Shown here piece after piece: positions 1-8,958 of a stretch of 64,000 nt of DNA; the first letter of the stretch is position 1, and every line of letters starts with the position of its first letter. The position numbers were made by a program, and so were the translations under genes. A model generated the notes under the pieces. It searched no databases, was not told the origin of the DNA, and saw only the letters and a program-made list of their open reading frames with translations. The DNA is from Novacetimonas cocois. Its GTDB lineage: Bacteria; Pseudomonadota; Alphaproteobacteria; Acetobacterales; Acetobacteraceae. The DNA is taken from positions 1 to 64,000 of the forward strand of contig NZ_QEXL01000004.1 of NCBI RefSeq assembly GCF_003311635.1, given 5' to 3'.

Positions 1-120
1 CGGTGAACGGGGATATACGGTCACCAATCACCACCGTCAATCAAAAAATGAAAAAAATCGACGGGTTTGTTATTGCCATTCCAGAACAAAATGCCGTTTC
101 AAAACAGTATTCTGGCGGTT

Positions 121-1323
121 CTACGCCGTTTTCTGGCGATCCATCAGCATGTCGGTCACGGCGTTCTTGAACGGCGAAAGCATGTCGGCCACCCGCAATC
201 CGGCGCGACGCAGTTCGCGGAAAGGCATTTCATCGCGCGTGTAAAGCGTCGCGATTCCATTGGTCGCGGCGAAAAGGGGCGCCGTGGCGAGGCGATGGCG
301 CCGTTCAAACCGCCGCAGGACCGACAGGCTGCCGATCGGTGTTCCCTTTTCCATGGCGACGGCAACTTCCTGCGCCAGCGTTTCCTGCCCCTTCAGGCCA
401 AGGTTGAACCCATGAGCGGTAATCGGGTGCATGCCCACGGCCGCGTCCCCCACCAGCGCAAAGCCGGGCGTTGCGAAACGATGGGCATAGACCCCCCGCA
501 GGGGATAGACATGCCGCGTGCTGACCAGGCGCATGCGCCCGAGGCGATTTCCCACCCGCTGCATGATCTGGGCGTTGAACGCGTCACGCTCCATATGCCG
601 CAGCGCCTCGATCCGGTCGGATGGCAGCGTCAGGACAACGGACGATGCCCCCCCGTTGACCGGCAGAAGGGCGATGGTCTGCCCTTCGTCGAACCACTGC
701 GTGGCGACGTGGTGGTGGGGGGATTCGTGCGCCATGCGGCAGACGAGCATGGAACGGCGGAAATCATGCACGACCGCGCCGATACGCTGCAGCCGGCGGA
801 CCTGCGAAAACCGGCCGTCCGCCGCGACAACCAGGCGGGAGTTTTCCTCCCCCCCGTCATGAACGACGGTCATTTCCTCCCGCCCGTTGCGCACATATCG
901 CGTGGCGGTTCCGGCACGGATCGTAATGCCCGGCCGTTCGGATGCCTGCGCATACAGGGCGCGGCGGATCAGGTGGTTGGATACCAGATAGCCAAGGGCA
1001 TCCACCCCGCGCCCGCGTGTATCAAACGTCAGGGGATGGTTATGTCGGCCGGTTTCCACCCGTGCCTCACGCAGGGGGGAAATCGCGACATCCGGAATGT
1101 GCGCCCACGCCCCGATTTTCCTGAGCACGCCCACGGAATGATGGGTCAGCGCGATTTCACGGCCATCGAACGGGGCCTCGGCCAGGGTGGAGGCAGGCGC
1201 GCGTTCCATGACCGTGACCGACAGGCCCAGCGCCTCCAGTGAAAGGGCGGTGGCAAGACCGACCGGGCCGCCACCGATAATCGTCACGTCGCTTTGCACG
1301 TCCTGATACTCCTGCACCTGCAT
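121..1323 (-). CDS. ubiM: FAD-dependent ubiquinone hydroxylase, UbiM type
   Basis: A 400-residue flavin monooxygenase of the UbiH/Coq6 superfamily that hydroxylates the benzoquinone ring during ubiquinone synthesis at the inner membrane. Visible in the protein are the N-terminal FAD-binding GGGPVG (residues 17-22), the DGREIALTHHS block (about 53-63) and the second FAD motif GDAAVGMHP (292-300) followed by ITAHGFNLGL. From memory, DGREIALTH and GDAAVGMHP-TAHGFNLGL are typical of the UbiM subgroup rather than UbiH or UbiF. Length is normal. It lies 97 nt downstream of the nitroreductase on the same strand. UbiM versus another Coq6 paralogue is a family-level inference. Confidence 0.88.
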   Translation of the reverse strand: MQVQEYQDVQSDVTIIGGGPVGLATALSLEALGLSVTVMERAPASTLAEAPFDGREIALTHHSVGVLRKIGAWAHIPDVAISPLREARVETGRHNHPLTFDTRGRGVDALGYLVSNHLIRRALYAQASERPGITIRAGTATRYVRNGREEMTVVHDGGEENSRLVVAADGRFSQVRRLQRIGAVVHDFRRSMLVCRMAHESPHHHVATQWFDEGQTIALLPVNGGASSVVLTLPSDRIEALRHMERDAFNAQIMQRVGNRLGRMRLVSTRHVYPLRGVYAHRFATPGFALVGDAAVGMHPITAHGFNLGLKGQETLAQEVAVAMEKGTPIGSLSVLRRFERRHRLATAPLFAATNGIATLYTRDEMPFRELRRAGLRVADMLSPFKNAVTDMLMDRQKTA

Positions 1324-1413
1324 GGTCCTGCAATGACACGCATGGCCCTGGATGCTGCTTTACTGAAAATCCGGTCCCGGGGTTCGCCCAGGGCAGGATC
1401 AGATAATGTTTTA

Positions 1414-1430
1414 CGCGGACCTAGTCCGCG
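1414..1430 (-). other. perfect hairpin with a stop codon in its loop
   Basis: CGCGGAC (1414-1420) and GTCCGCG (1424-1430) form a perfect 7-bp stem whose 3-nt loop is the TAG stop codon of the nitroreductase gene. There is no T-run after it on the minus strand, so it is not a standard intrinsic terminator. It may protect the 3' end or be chance. Confidence 0.4.
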
Positions 1431-2020
1431 GATTTTTCATCCGCCGCGAAATGAACGGGTACGCCATCCCATTGCGCGACATAGCCATCGACCGGCCGCC
1501 TGCGGGGGGATTTCGCATCGGGCGACGGCGTTCCAACGAACAGGAACCCCGCCAGCCGGTGCGGAGAGGGAAAGCCCAGCTGTGCCGCAAGTTGCGGGTC
1601 ATATGTGACATCGCCACTGACCCACACGCCGCCGAATCCCGTGAAATGCAGTGCATTGAGGACATTCATCGCGGCGGCAGCCACGGCCATTTCCTGCTCG
1701 ATCAGGGGGATCTTGTGATCGGGACGCAGGTGCATGCCCAGCGCGATGGTCAGCGGCATGGTCGAAAACCGGCCGCGCCGCTTCTCGATCTTGGCTTCGG
1801 CCACATCGGGATCCAGACGTTTCATGCTGGCGACAATCAGTTCGGCGGCCTTCGCCCGCGCGTCATCGCGGATCACGACATAACGCCATGGGCGCAGGCG
1901 TCCGTGATCGGGCGCGCACATCGCGGCGGACAGGATACGCTCCAGCTGCGCGGGGTCCGGCGCGGGCTGGGTCAGCGCGTCCGTGGAAAAGCGTGACAGC
2001 AATAGATCAAGTGACGTCAT
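1421..2020 (-). CDS. nitroreductase family protein (YdjA-like)
   Basis: A 199-residue FMN-dependent NAD(P)H oxidoreductase of the nitroreductase fold; the physiological substrate is unknown. The N-terminal [10 protein letters not shown] and [12 protein letters not shown] blocks (about residues 33-44) are the FMN-binding signature of the short YdjA/TdsD subgroup. The C-terminal half contains [10 protein letters not shown]. The frame stays open far upstream, but that part overlaps hisB on the other strand and resembles no protein. The ATG at 2018-2020 has AGAGGAA about 8 nt upstream and gives the family's usual length. It is divergent from the his operon. Confidence 0.9.
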   Translation of the reverse strand: MTSLDLLLSRFSTDALTQPAPDPAQLERILSAAMCAPDHGRLRPWRYVVIRDDARAKAAELIVASMKRLDPDVAEAKIEKRRGRFSTMPLTIALGMHLRPDHKIPLIEQEMAVAAAAMNVLNALHFTGFGGVWVSGDVTYDPQLAAQLGFPSPHRLAGFLFVGTPSPDAKSPRRRPVDGYVAQWDGVPVHFAADEKSAD

Positions 2021-2398
2021 AACATACGTTCCTCTGGCAACGGGCCGCGTGGCACGGGACGTGACAGGCAGGACCCGGCAGGCACAGCAACAGCCCACAC
2101 AGGGGCAGCCCGCGCGCGATGGCGACCCGCGCCGGCATGCCGCAGCGACATTTCCCTGGCGCGACGGCTGTCCCGCACGCGTGATCCATTGAGGGCGGCA
2201 GCGCCCTGCCCCACGCATCCGGCCGTGCCCGTGCGATACGCACCGCACCATGCCGCAGAAGCCACCCGAAGCCAAGGGAGCGGCACAAGACGCCCCGCCA
2301 CATGCGCACGCGAACGCCCCACGTCCCCCGAAACACCCCGGAACAGCAGGCAGGAACGCTATGGATTCCGTTACCTGCCTTCTGTAGAAGAAAGAACC
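2021..2398. other. 378-nt divergent intergenic region between nitroreductase and hisB
   Basis: This should hold the promoters of the nitroreductase gene (minus) and the his operon (plus). I see no confident -35/-10 pair and no convincing histidine-rich leader peptide. The only clear structure is the stem-loop at 2348-2380 just ahead of hisB. Confidence 0.6.
2348..2380 (+). promoter_or_regulatory. stem-loop in the his operon leader
   Basis: AGGCAGG (2348-2354) pairs with CCTGCCT (2374-2380), and inside it AACG (2355-2358) pairs with CGTT (2369-2372), leaving one bulged A at 2373 and a 10-nt loop. The 11-bp stem ends 18 nt before the hisB ATG. No T-run follows, so it could be an operator dyad or a leader RNA structure controlling access to the purine-rich ribosome site AGAAGAAAG. 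Confidence 0.5.
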
Positions 2399-2995
2399 AT
2401 GAATACATCCCGCACCGCCACGATTCATCGCGCCACCAGCGAAACCGACATCACCGTCACCATTGACCTGGATGGCAGCGGAAAGACCGAAATCGATACC
2501 GGCATCGGCTTCTTCGACCACATGCTCACGGCACTCGGCCGCCACAGCATGTGCGACCTGACGGTGCGGGCGAAGGGCGACCTGCATATCGACTATCACC
2601 ACACGGTCGAAGATACCGGCATCGCGCTGGGCAAGGCCTTTGCCCAGGCGATTGGCGACAAGCGCGGCATCCGCCGGTACGGCAGCGCCGTGGTGCCGCT
2701 GGACGAGGCGCTGAGCGAGGCAGTGATCGACATTTCCGGCCGGCCCTATCTTGCATGGTCGGTCGAGTTCACCCGCGACAAGATCGGGGAGATGGATACC
2801 GAACTGTTCGAGGAATTCTTCCGCGCCTTCGCCATGAGCGCACTGGTGACGCTGCATGTCATCCAGCGTTCGGGCCGCAACTGCCACCATATTGCCGAGG
2901 CATCCTTCAAGGCGCTGGCCCGCGCGCTGCGCATGGCGGCCGAACATGATCCCAGGGCGCAGGGAATCGTGCCCTCCACCAAGGGCGTGCTGTGA
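2399..2995 (+). CDS. hisB: imidazoleglycerol-phosphate dehydratase
   Basis: A 198-residue monofunctional HisB converting imidazole glycerol phosphate to imidazole acetol phosphate, step six of histidine biosynthesis, in the cytosol. The Mn-binding signatures are present: [20 protein letters not shown] in the first half and [16 protein letters not shown] near the C-terminus. No phosphatase domain is fused, as expected outside enterobacteria. The frame is open upstream, but the ATG at 2399 has a purine-rich ribosome site and gives the family N-terminus ([14 protein letters not shown]). First gene of the his cluster; hisH starts 133 nt downstream. Confidence 0.97.
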   Translation: MNTSRTATIHRATSETDITVTIDLDGSGKTEIDTGIGFFDHMLTALGRHSMCDLTVRAKGDLHIDYHHTVEDTGIALGKAFAQAIGDKRGIRRYGSAVVPLDEALSEAVIDISGRPYLAWSVEFTRDKIGEMDTELFEEFFRAFAMSALVTLHVIQRSGRNCHHIAEASFKALARALRMAAEHDPRAQGIVPSTKGVL

Positions 2996-3128
2996 GCGTC
3001 CTTGGAATCCGGCCCCCGGCGGCGTGGCGGGACACGCGACGTGCCGCCATCGTCGCCGCCATGGGGCGGGATGCCGCATGGCCGGCCCGTGACGCCATCC
3101 CTTTCCCCTCCCGCGCGTGAGATTCCCG

Positions 3129-3800
3129 ATGTCCCCCCTGCCCCAGTCCATCGTCGTCATCGACTATAACGGCGGCAACCTTGCCTCCGCCGCGCGGGCG
3201 CTGACACGCGCGGCGCAGGATTGCGGCATCGCGGCCAATGTCACCATCACCGCCGATCCGCGCGACGTGCTGTCGGCGGACCGCATCGTCCTGCCTGGAC
3301 AGGGGGCGTTCGCCGACTGTGCCGCCGGGCTGTCGGCCCGGCCCGGGCTGCGGGACGCCATCGTCGCCGCCACCGACGCGGGCACGCCGTTTCTGGGCAT
3401 CTGCGTCGGCATGCAGCTGATGGCGCAGCGCGGGCTTGAACATGGCGTCACGCCGGGTTTCGGATGGATCAGGGGGGATATCGGCCTGATGTCCGCGCCC
3501 GGCCTGCGCCTGCCGCAGATGGGGTGGAACCAGCTCGACTTCATTCCGGGAGCGCATCCCCTGACGGACGGGCTGGCGCGCGACGCCCATGGCTATTTCG
3601 TGCATTCCTTCGCGCTGGGCGGATATGACCCGGCAACGCTGGTGGCCACCACCGATTACGGCGGCACGGTGCCGGCCATCGTCGCGCGCGGCAACCGGGC
3701 GGGCACGCAGTTCCATGTGGAAAAAAGCCAGCAGGTGGGCCTGCGCATCCTTGCCAACTTCCTGCGCTGGACGCCCACGCCCGCCATGGATGCGACATAG
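3129..3800 (+). CDS. hisH: imidazole glycerol phosphate synthase glutamine amidotransferase subunit
   Basis: Class-I glutaminase that hydrolyses glutamine and channels ammonia to HisF in the HisHF complex. From the ATG at 3129 it has 223 residues. The nucleophile is in FLGICVGMQ (Cys92), and the catalytic His196 and Glu198 lie in QFHVEKSQ; the oxyanion-strand block LPGQGAF is present. A GTG at 3117 in frame would add four residues; neither start has a strong ribosome site. The stop is 6 nt before the GNAT-HisA frame, so it is probably co-transcribed. Confidence 0.96.
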   Translation: MSPLPQSIVVIDYNGGNLASAARALTRAAQDCGIAANVTITADPRDVLSADRIVLPGQGAFADCAAGLSARPGLRDAIVAATDAGTPFLGICVGMQLMAQRGLEHGVTPGFGWIRGDIGLMSAPGLRLPQMGWNQLDFIPGAHPLTDGLARDAHGYFVHSFALGGYDPATLVATTDYGGTVPAIVARGNRAGTQFHVEKSQQVGLRILANFLRWTPTPAMDAT

Positions 3801-3806
3801 GCCGCC

Positions 3807-5153
3807 ATGAATTCCTCATCCACCGCGCGAATGACCACGGAACGGCTGCAGGTCCTGTCGGAAGACGACCTGCAGTCGCTGTGCGAGGCCACACACGCCG
3901 CCATCCTTGATGGCGGGGGGTTCGGATGGCTCAGCCCGCCACCGCATGACGTGCTGGAACGCTATTTCCGCGGGCTGCTGCTGGTGCCTGAACGCCAGCT
4001 GTTCGTGGCGCGCCACAACAGCGTGATCGTGGGCGCGGCCCAGCTTGTCCGCCCACCCCGCAATAACGAGGCGCAGGCCATGAGCGCGGCGCTGATGCAT
4101 TTCTATATCGCGCCCTATGCCCGCGGGCTGGGGCTTGGACGGCTGCTCCTGACCGAGGTGGAGCAGTGCGCGCGCGCCATGGGATACCAGATCCTCAACC
4201 TCGATGTCCGCGCGACGCAGAAAGACGCCATCGCGCTGTTCCGCGCCCATGGATTCCACCACTGGGGCACCCATCCCAGCTATGCCCGCACGCACGGACA
4301 GACCGTCAGCGGATTTTTCTTTACCAAGCGCCTGCAGGATGACGAACGGATCGTGCCCGCCCATCCACAGGATACCTCCACCCCCATCCCTGCCGCAGGA
4401 CATGCCGCCGTGACCGGACACAGCCTGACACTCTATCCCGCAATCGACCTCAAGGACGGATCGTGCGTGCGCCTGCGCCGTGGCGAAATGGACCATGCCA
4501 CCGTCTATTCCGACGATCCCGGCGCGCAGGCGCGGGCATGGATCCACGCGGGCTGCAGATGGCTGCATGTGGTGGACCTCAATGGCGCATTCGCCGGACG
4601 CTCCGCCAATACCGAGGCGATCGAGGCGATCATCGCCAACGCCACCGTTCCGGTGCAGCTTGGCGGGGGGCTGCGTGACCTCGACAGCATCGGGCACTGG
4701 CTGGCGGCGGGCATCACGCGCGTCATCCTGGGCAGTGTCGCGGTCAAGAACCCCGAGCTGGTGCGCGAGGCATGCCGCCTGTATCCCGGCCGCATCGTCG
4801 CGGGCATCGACGCGCGCGGCGGGCAGGTCGCGACCGAAGGATGGGCCGAGACATCGGAAATGAAGGCGGTCGAGCTGGGCCTGCGGATGCGCGACGTGGG
4901 TGTCGCCAGCGTGATCTTCACCGAAATCAGCCGCGACGGCATGCTGACGGGCATCGACATCGCCCAGACGGCGGAACTGGCGAACGCGCTGGACATCCCC
5001 GTCATCGCCAGCGGCGGCGTCGGCAGCCTTGAACATCTGGAGGCCCTGCGCGCCGCCACGACCCGTGCGCCGGGGATCGAGGGGGTGATCGTCGGGCGCG
5101 CGCTGTATGACGGGCGGATCAATCCCGCCGACGCGCTGCGGGTGCTGTCCTGA
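3807..5153 (+). CDS. hisA: GNAT acetyltransferase in frame with HisA (ProFAR isomerase)
   Basis: One uninterrupted 448-codon frame encodes two complete proteins. Residues 1 to about 180 are a GNAT N-acetyltransferase with the acetyl-CoA motif [11 protein letters not shown] and [11 protein letters not shown]; its substrate is unknown. Residues 202-448 are a full-length HisA (247 residues, the normal size), which isomerises ProFAR to [41 protein letters not shown] and [12 protein letters not shown] are all present. A GTG at 4410 with CAGGA nine bases upstream could start HisA alone, so the products may be a fusion, a separate HisA, or both. The 3' end overlaps hisF by one base (TGATG). The GNAT start at 3807 is not certain; an ATG at 3831 is possible. 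Confidence 0.9.
   Translation: MNSSSTARMTTERLQVLSEDDLQSLCEATHAAILDGGGFGWLSPPPHDVLERYFRGLLLVPERQLFVARHNSVIVGAAQLVRPPRNNEAQAMSAALMHFYIAPYARGLGLGRLLLTEVEQCARAMGYQILNLDVRATQKDAIALFRAHGFHHWGTHPSYARTHGQTVSGFFFTKRLQDDERIVPAHPQDTSTPIPAAGHAAVTGHSLTLYPAIDLKDGSCVRLRRGEMDHATVYSDDPGAQARAWIHAGCRWLHVVDLNGAFAGRSANTEAIEAIIANATVPVQLGGGLRDLDSIGHWLAAGITRVILGSVAVKNPELVREACRLYPGRIVAGIDARGGQVATEGWAETSEMKAVELGLRMRDVGVASVIFTEISRDGMLTGIDIAQTAELANALDIPVIASGGVGSLEHLEALRAATTRAPGIEGVIVGRALYDGRINPADALRVLS
4396..4412 (+). promoter_or_regulatory. internal ribosome site and GTG start for stand-alone HisA
   Basis: CAGGA at 4396-4400 lies nine bases before an in-frame GTG at 4410-4412, exactly where a normal HisA would begin ([13 protein letters not shown]). 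It is better spaced than any signal ahead of the upstream ATG at 3807. No stop codon separates the two halves, so this is internal initiation rather than stop-restart coupling. Confidence 0.6.
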
Positions 5154-5914
5154 TGCTGAAGCTGCGGGTCATCCCCTGCCTCGACGTCAAGAACGGGCGC
5201 GTGGTCAAGGGCGTCAATTTCGTGTCCCTGCGCGACGCGGGCGATCCGGTGGAACAGGCCGCGGTCTATGACGCGGCCGGGGCGGACGAACTGACGTTCC
5301 TCGACATCACCGCCAGCAATGAAAACCGCGACACCATCCTTGATGTCGTCAACCGCACGGCCGAACGCATATTCCTGCCGCTGACGGTGGGTGGCGGCGT
5401 GCGCACGACCGACGACATGCGCCGCCTTCTGCTGGCGGGGGCGGACAAGTGCGCCATGAACTCCGCCGCCGTGTCGCGCCCCGAACTCATCAGTGAGGCC
5501 GCACAGAAATTCGGCAGCCAGTGCGTCGTCGTCGCGATCGACGCGCGTTCGGACGGGCATGGATCGTGGGAGGTTTATACCCATGGCGGGCGCACCCCCA
5601 CCGGACGCAATGTCATCGACTGGTGCCGCGAAGTGGCCGAACGCGGGGCGGGCGAAATCCTGATGACCAGCATGGACCGCGACGGCACGGGCAAGGGGTT
5701 CGACCTCGACCTGCTGCGCGCGGCCTGTGGCGCGGTGCGCGTGCCCATCGTCGCCTCCGGCGGGGTGGGGGAACTGCACCATTTCGTCGAAGGGGCGAAG
5801 GCGGGGGCGACAGGCCTTCTGGCCGCCAGCGTCTTTCACTTCGGACAGTTCACGATCCCGCAGGTCAAGCAGGCGCTGGCGGCGGCAGGCCTGCCCGTGC
5901 GCCAGAGCTGCTGA
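5153..5914 (+). CDS. hisF: imidazole glycerol phosphate synthase cyclase subunit
   Basis: A 253-residue (beta/alpha)8 barrel that closes the imidazole ring and releases AICAR, using ammonia from HisH. The catalytic aspartates are at the classical positions, Asp11 in IPCLDVKNG and Asp130 in VVAIDAR. Phosphate-binding blocks TVGGGVRT and [11 protein letters not shown] are present. Its ATG shares one base with the hisA stop codon, indicating translational coupling, and hisE follows after 41 nt. Confidence 0.98.
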   Translation: MLKLRVIPCLDVKNGRVVKGVNFVSLRDAGDPVEQAAVYDAAGADELTFLDITASNENRDTILDVVNRTAERIFLPLTVGGGVRTTDDMRRLLLAGADKCAMNSAAVSRPELISEAAQKFGSQCVVVAIDARSDGHGSWEVYTHGGRTPTGRNVIDWCREVAERGAGEILMTSMDRDGTGKGFDLDLLRAACGAVRVPIVASGGVGELHHFVEGAKAGATGLLAASVFHFGQFTIPQVKQALAAAGLPVRQSC

Positions 5915-5955
5915 TCCCGACGCCGCCACATCCTCATCCCCCAACGGAGGACACC

Positions 5956-6408
5956 ATGCCCAAGCCCCCCAAATCCAAGACCGCCGCCGACAAGCCCGCC
6001 AAGGCGAAGAAGACCGCGCCCAAGCAGGCCGCCGCCCGGCCCGGCCCGGCGGTGGTGCTGGAGGAAATGCCGCTGGCGACGCCCGACGTGCTGGACCGCC
6101 TGTTCGATGTGGTGCGCTCCCGCAGGGGCACCGACCCGTCAATCAGCCATTCGGCCCGCCTGCTGGCGCGCGGACGGCGCAAGATCGCCCAGAAATTCGG
6201 GGAAGAGGCGGTCGAATGCCTGATCGAGGCCGTGGCGGGCAACCGCGACGAGCTCATCAGCGAAAGTGCCGACGTGCTGTACCACCTGATCGTCATGTGG
6301 GTGGACGCGGGTGTGGAACCGGCCGAGGTCTGGACCGAGCTCCTGCGGCGCGAGGGCACCAGCGGCATCGCGGAAAAGGCCGCCCGCCCCCGCGACCCGC
6401 TGGCGTGA
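5956..6408 (+). CDS. hisE: phosphoribosyl-ATP pyrophosphatase
   Basis: All-alpha NTP pyrophosphohydrolase (MazG-like) hydrolysing phosphoribosyl-ATP to phosphoribosyl-AMP, step two of histidine synthesis. The start ATG follows a perfect GGAGG (5946-5950). The catalytic [10 protein letters not shown] and [13 protein letters not shown] helices lie in the C-terminal 100 residues. The 150-residue protein carries about 35 extra N-terminal residues rich in Lys, Ala and Pro that are not part of the enzyme fold. HisI is not in this window, so the activity is not fused to the cyclohydrolase. Confidence 0.94.
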   Translation: MPKPPKSKTAADKPAKAKKTAPKQAAARPGPAVVLEEMPLATPDVLDRLFDVVRSRRGTDPSISHSARLLARGRRKIAQKFGEEAVECLIEAVAGNRDELISESADVLYHLIVMWVDAGVEPAEVWTELLRREGTSGIAEKAARPRDPLA

Positions 6409-6519
6409 CGACCGGGGGCACGCCCCCTGCCCGCGCATCGTTTCGCGCGATACATTCATGACACGCGGCATAATGGCGCCACGCCCGCCGCGCGCATCTG
6501 ACAGAGGACAGGAAGAGAC

Positions 6520-6897
6520 ATGGCCACAAAGGAAACGGTGCCTTACGATCCGCAGAACGTCTTCGCGCGTATCCTGCGCGGCGAACTGCCGTGCAACAAG
6601 GTTTACGAAAACGAATATGTCCTTGCCTTCCATGACATCGCGCCCAAGGCGCCGATCCATGTGCTGGTCATTCCCAAGGGACCTTACGTTTCCTTCGCCG
6701 ATTTCAGCCAGAATGCCTCCGACGCGGAAATCACCGGCTTTACCCGCGCCGTGGGACAGGTGGCGCGCATCCTTCAGGTTGACGGGCCGGGATACCGCCT
6801 GCTGTCCAACGTAGGCAAGGAAGGCGGGCAGGAAGTCCCGCATTTCCATGTCCACATCTTCGCGGGCCGCGCGCTGGGGCCGATGCTGCCGGAATAA
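6520..6897 (+). CDS. HIT family nucleotide-binding protein
   Basis: A 125-residue histidine-triad hydrolase of the HINT branch, which typically cleaves purine nucleoside phosphoramidates; the native substrate here is unknown. The triad is HFHVHIF (His108, His110, His112), preceded by NVFARILRGELP and LAFHDIAPKAPIHVLVIPK. It is the last gene on the plus strand after hisE (111 nt gap), a frequent alphaproteobacterial arrangement. The next gene is convergent. Confidence 0.94.
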   Translation: MATKETVPYDPQNVFARILRGELPCNKVYENEYVLAFHDIAPKAPIHVLVIPKGPYVSFADFSQNASDAEITGFTRAVGQVARILQVDGPGYRLLSNVGKEGGQEVPHFHVHIFAGRALGPMLPE

Positions 6898-6948
6898 CGC
6901 CCCGAACGGCTTCTCCCCTCCTTCCACCTCCCGTTACGGGACGCGCGT

Positions 6949-8763
6949 TCAGGCGTCCACCCGCGCCTGTCCCGCGGCCTGGATGGAAAACAGGCGCTGG
7001 TACAGCCCGCCCGGACGCGCGATCAGTTCCGCATGGGTTCCGTCCTCGCACACCTTTCCGTGGCGGAAGACAATGATGCGGTCCAGCCCCACGACGGTGG
7101 ACAGGCGGTGGGCGATCACCAGCACCGTGCGCCCCGCCATCAGCCGCTCCATCGCCTGCTGCACCAGCTGTTCCGATTCGGAATCGAGGCTTGATGTCGC
7201 CTCGTCCATGACAAGGATGCGCGCGTTGCTCAGGAACGCGCGGGCGATGGCGATGCGCTGGCGTTCCCCGCCCGACAGCTTGACCCCGCGTTCGCCCACC
7301 ATGGTGGCGTACCCGTGTGGCAGGCGTTCGATGAACCCCGCCGCGTTGGCCAGCCGCGCGGCGTGCATGATTTCGGCAGGCGTGGCGTCAGGCCGGCCAT
7401 AGGCGATGTTGTCGCGCAGGGAACGATGGAACAGCAGCGGTTCCTGCTGGACGATGGCGATGCTGGCCCGCAGGCTGGCCTGCGTCACGGTGGCGATATC
7501 GATCCCGTCGATCGTGATGCGCCCGCCCTGCACGTCATACAGGCGTTGCAGCAGTTTCGTCAGGGTCGTCTTGCCCGAACCCGACGGCCCCACCAGCCCG
7601 ACCCGGCTGCCTGCGGGGATGTCGAGGTCCAGCCCGGAGAACAGCGGCGCGCCGCCCTGTCCGGCATAGCCGAAAGTGACATGTTCAAAGCGGATATGCC
7701 CCCGCGTCACCTGCATCGCCCCCGCGCCGGGGCGATCACGCACGCCCGGCGGACGCGCGAACAGGGCGACCAGTTCATCCATTTCATTGACCGAACGCTG
7801 GACGATGGAAATCTGCTGTCCGATGTCGCGCAGGTATCCCTGCACCACGAACATCATCGTCAGGACATAGGCGACGTCCCCCGCATTGGCCCGCCCCCGC
7901 GCCCACAGCGCCACGACGGCGGCGATCATGCCGACCCGCATCGCCATGGCCGCCAGCGCCTGCAGGTTGGCGCTGTTGGTGCCCCGCAGCCACGAACGCA
8001 CCGTGCGCCTGCGCCACCTCCCGACAATCCATGACAGGTGGGCGTCCTCGCGCTGTTCCGCGCCGCTGGCCTTGACCACGGCATTACACGTCACCGCGTC
8101 CGCCAGCGCCGCCCCCATACGGGTGTCCCACGTATTCGCAAGGCGGGCGGCCGGGGCGACATACTGCAGCGTCAGCGTCACCGACAGCGCCACCAGACCC
8201 ACCGACCCCACCGCCAGCAGAAGCCCCATCACCAGCCAGTGCAGGCCCAGAACCAGCGTGGTCGCGACCAGGACCAGTGCCTCGGGCACCAGCAGGAGCA
8301 TGATGGTATCGCCCAGCGTATCCATCGCCCATGTGCCGCGCGTGATCTGGCGCACCGTCGACCCGGCGAAATTGTTGGCGTGCCATTCGCTGGAAAAGCG
8401 CTGCACGCGGGCAAAGGCCGACGTGACGATACTTTCCATGACCCGGGCATTGAGGTGCGTAATCCCCTTGTACGACGCGCGCCGCCCCATGACCCCCGCA
8501 AGGCCGAGCGCCGCCAGCCCCGCGACCATCCATGCGGCGTCGCGCGTGGCATCCCCCGCCCCATGGGACACGTCATCCACCAGGCGTCCGGCCAGCAGCG
8601 GCGTCAGCACGTCCGTCAGGGTCGCGACCAGCACCCCGCCCAGCGTCCATGCCAGCAGGCGCGGATGCGCCCGCCACCGCGCGACGGCAAAGCCGAGGAC
8701 CGCGAGGAATGTGCGCCGCGCACGGTCGCGTAGCGGGCGGGAGGTATGGCTGGAATTACTCAT
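6949..8763 (-). CDS. ABC exporter half-transporter (fused membrane and ATPase domains)
   Basis: A 604-residue type-IV ABC transporter working as a dimer in the inner membrane. The N-terminal half has the usual six-helix exporter core, starting with LLAWTLGGVLVATLTDVLTPLLAG. The C-terminal ATPase has Walker A GPSGSGKTT, Q-loop region IAIVQQEPLLFHRSLRDNIAYG, signature LSGGERQRIAIARAF, Walker B ILVMDEATSSLDSE and H-loop VIAHRLS. All catalytic residues are present. There is no partner subunit or outer-membrane gene nearby, so the substrate (lipid, drug or peptide) cannot be named. It stands alone, convergent with the HIT gene and divergent from nth. Confidence 0.93.
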   Translation of the reverse strand: MSNSSHTSRPLRDRARRTFLAVLGFAVARWRAHPRLLAWTLGGVLVATLTDVLTPLLAGRLVDDVSHGAGDATRDAAWMVAGLAALGLAGVMGRRASYKGITHLNARVMESIVTSAFARVQRFSSEWHANNFAGSTVRQITRGTWAMDTLGDTIMLLLVPEALVLVATTLVLGLHWLVMGLLLAVGSVGLVALSVTLTLQYVAPAARLANTWDTRMGAALADAVTCNAVVKASGAEQREDAHLSWIVGRWRRRTVRSWLRGTNSANLQALAAMAMRVGMIAAVVALWARGRANAGDVAYVLTMMFVVQGYLRDIGQQISIVQRSVNEMDELVALFARPPGVRDRPGAGAMQVTRGHIRFEHVTFGYAGQGGAPLFSGLDLDIPAGSRVGLVGPSGSGKTTLTKLLQRLYDVQGGRITIDGIDIATVTQASLRASIAIVQQEPLLFHRSLRDNIAYGRPDATPAEIMHAARLANAAGFIERLPHGYATMVGERGVKLSGGERQRIAIARAFLSNARILVMDEATSSLDSESEQLVQQAMERLMAGRTVLVIAHRLSTVVGLDRIIVFRHGKVCEDGTHAELIARPGGLYQRLFSIQAAGQARVDA

Positions 8764-8958
8764 CTATGTCCCGATGCCCCGCACATGCGGCATGGGGGCC
8801 GCGCGGGGGATATGGCGATAATGTCAGGGAATGGCACTGACTATCCGACCTGCCATGCCCCGAACAAGCCTCAAAGTGGCGACCGGCACGGATTTACAGA
8901 AGCCCGCAAAGCGTGGAGAAAGACATGTCCACCCCATTCCCGCGACGCAGGACCCTGC

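Noticed and set aside
1-120. A gene at the left edge
   Set aside because: The first 120 bases are A+T-richer and contain no supportable coding start or RNA; I see nothing assignable.
2189-2398. Histidine-rich leader peptide for his attenuation
   Set aside because: The open frame has only two adjacent His codons and no terminator/antiterminator pair.
2021-3160. Upstream extension of the nitroreductase frame to 579 residues
   Set aside because: It runs antisense to hisB, has low-complexity Arg/Gly/Ala composition, and the ATG at 2020 has a proper ribosome site and family N-terminus.
6414-6427. Terminator after hisE (GGGGGC/GCCCCC)
   Set aside because: The loop would be two bases and there is no T-run; probably GC-rich chance.
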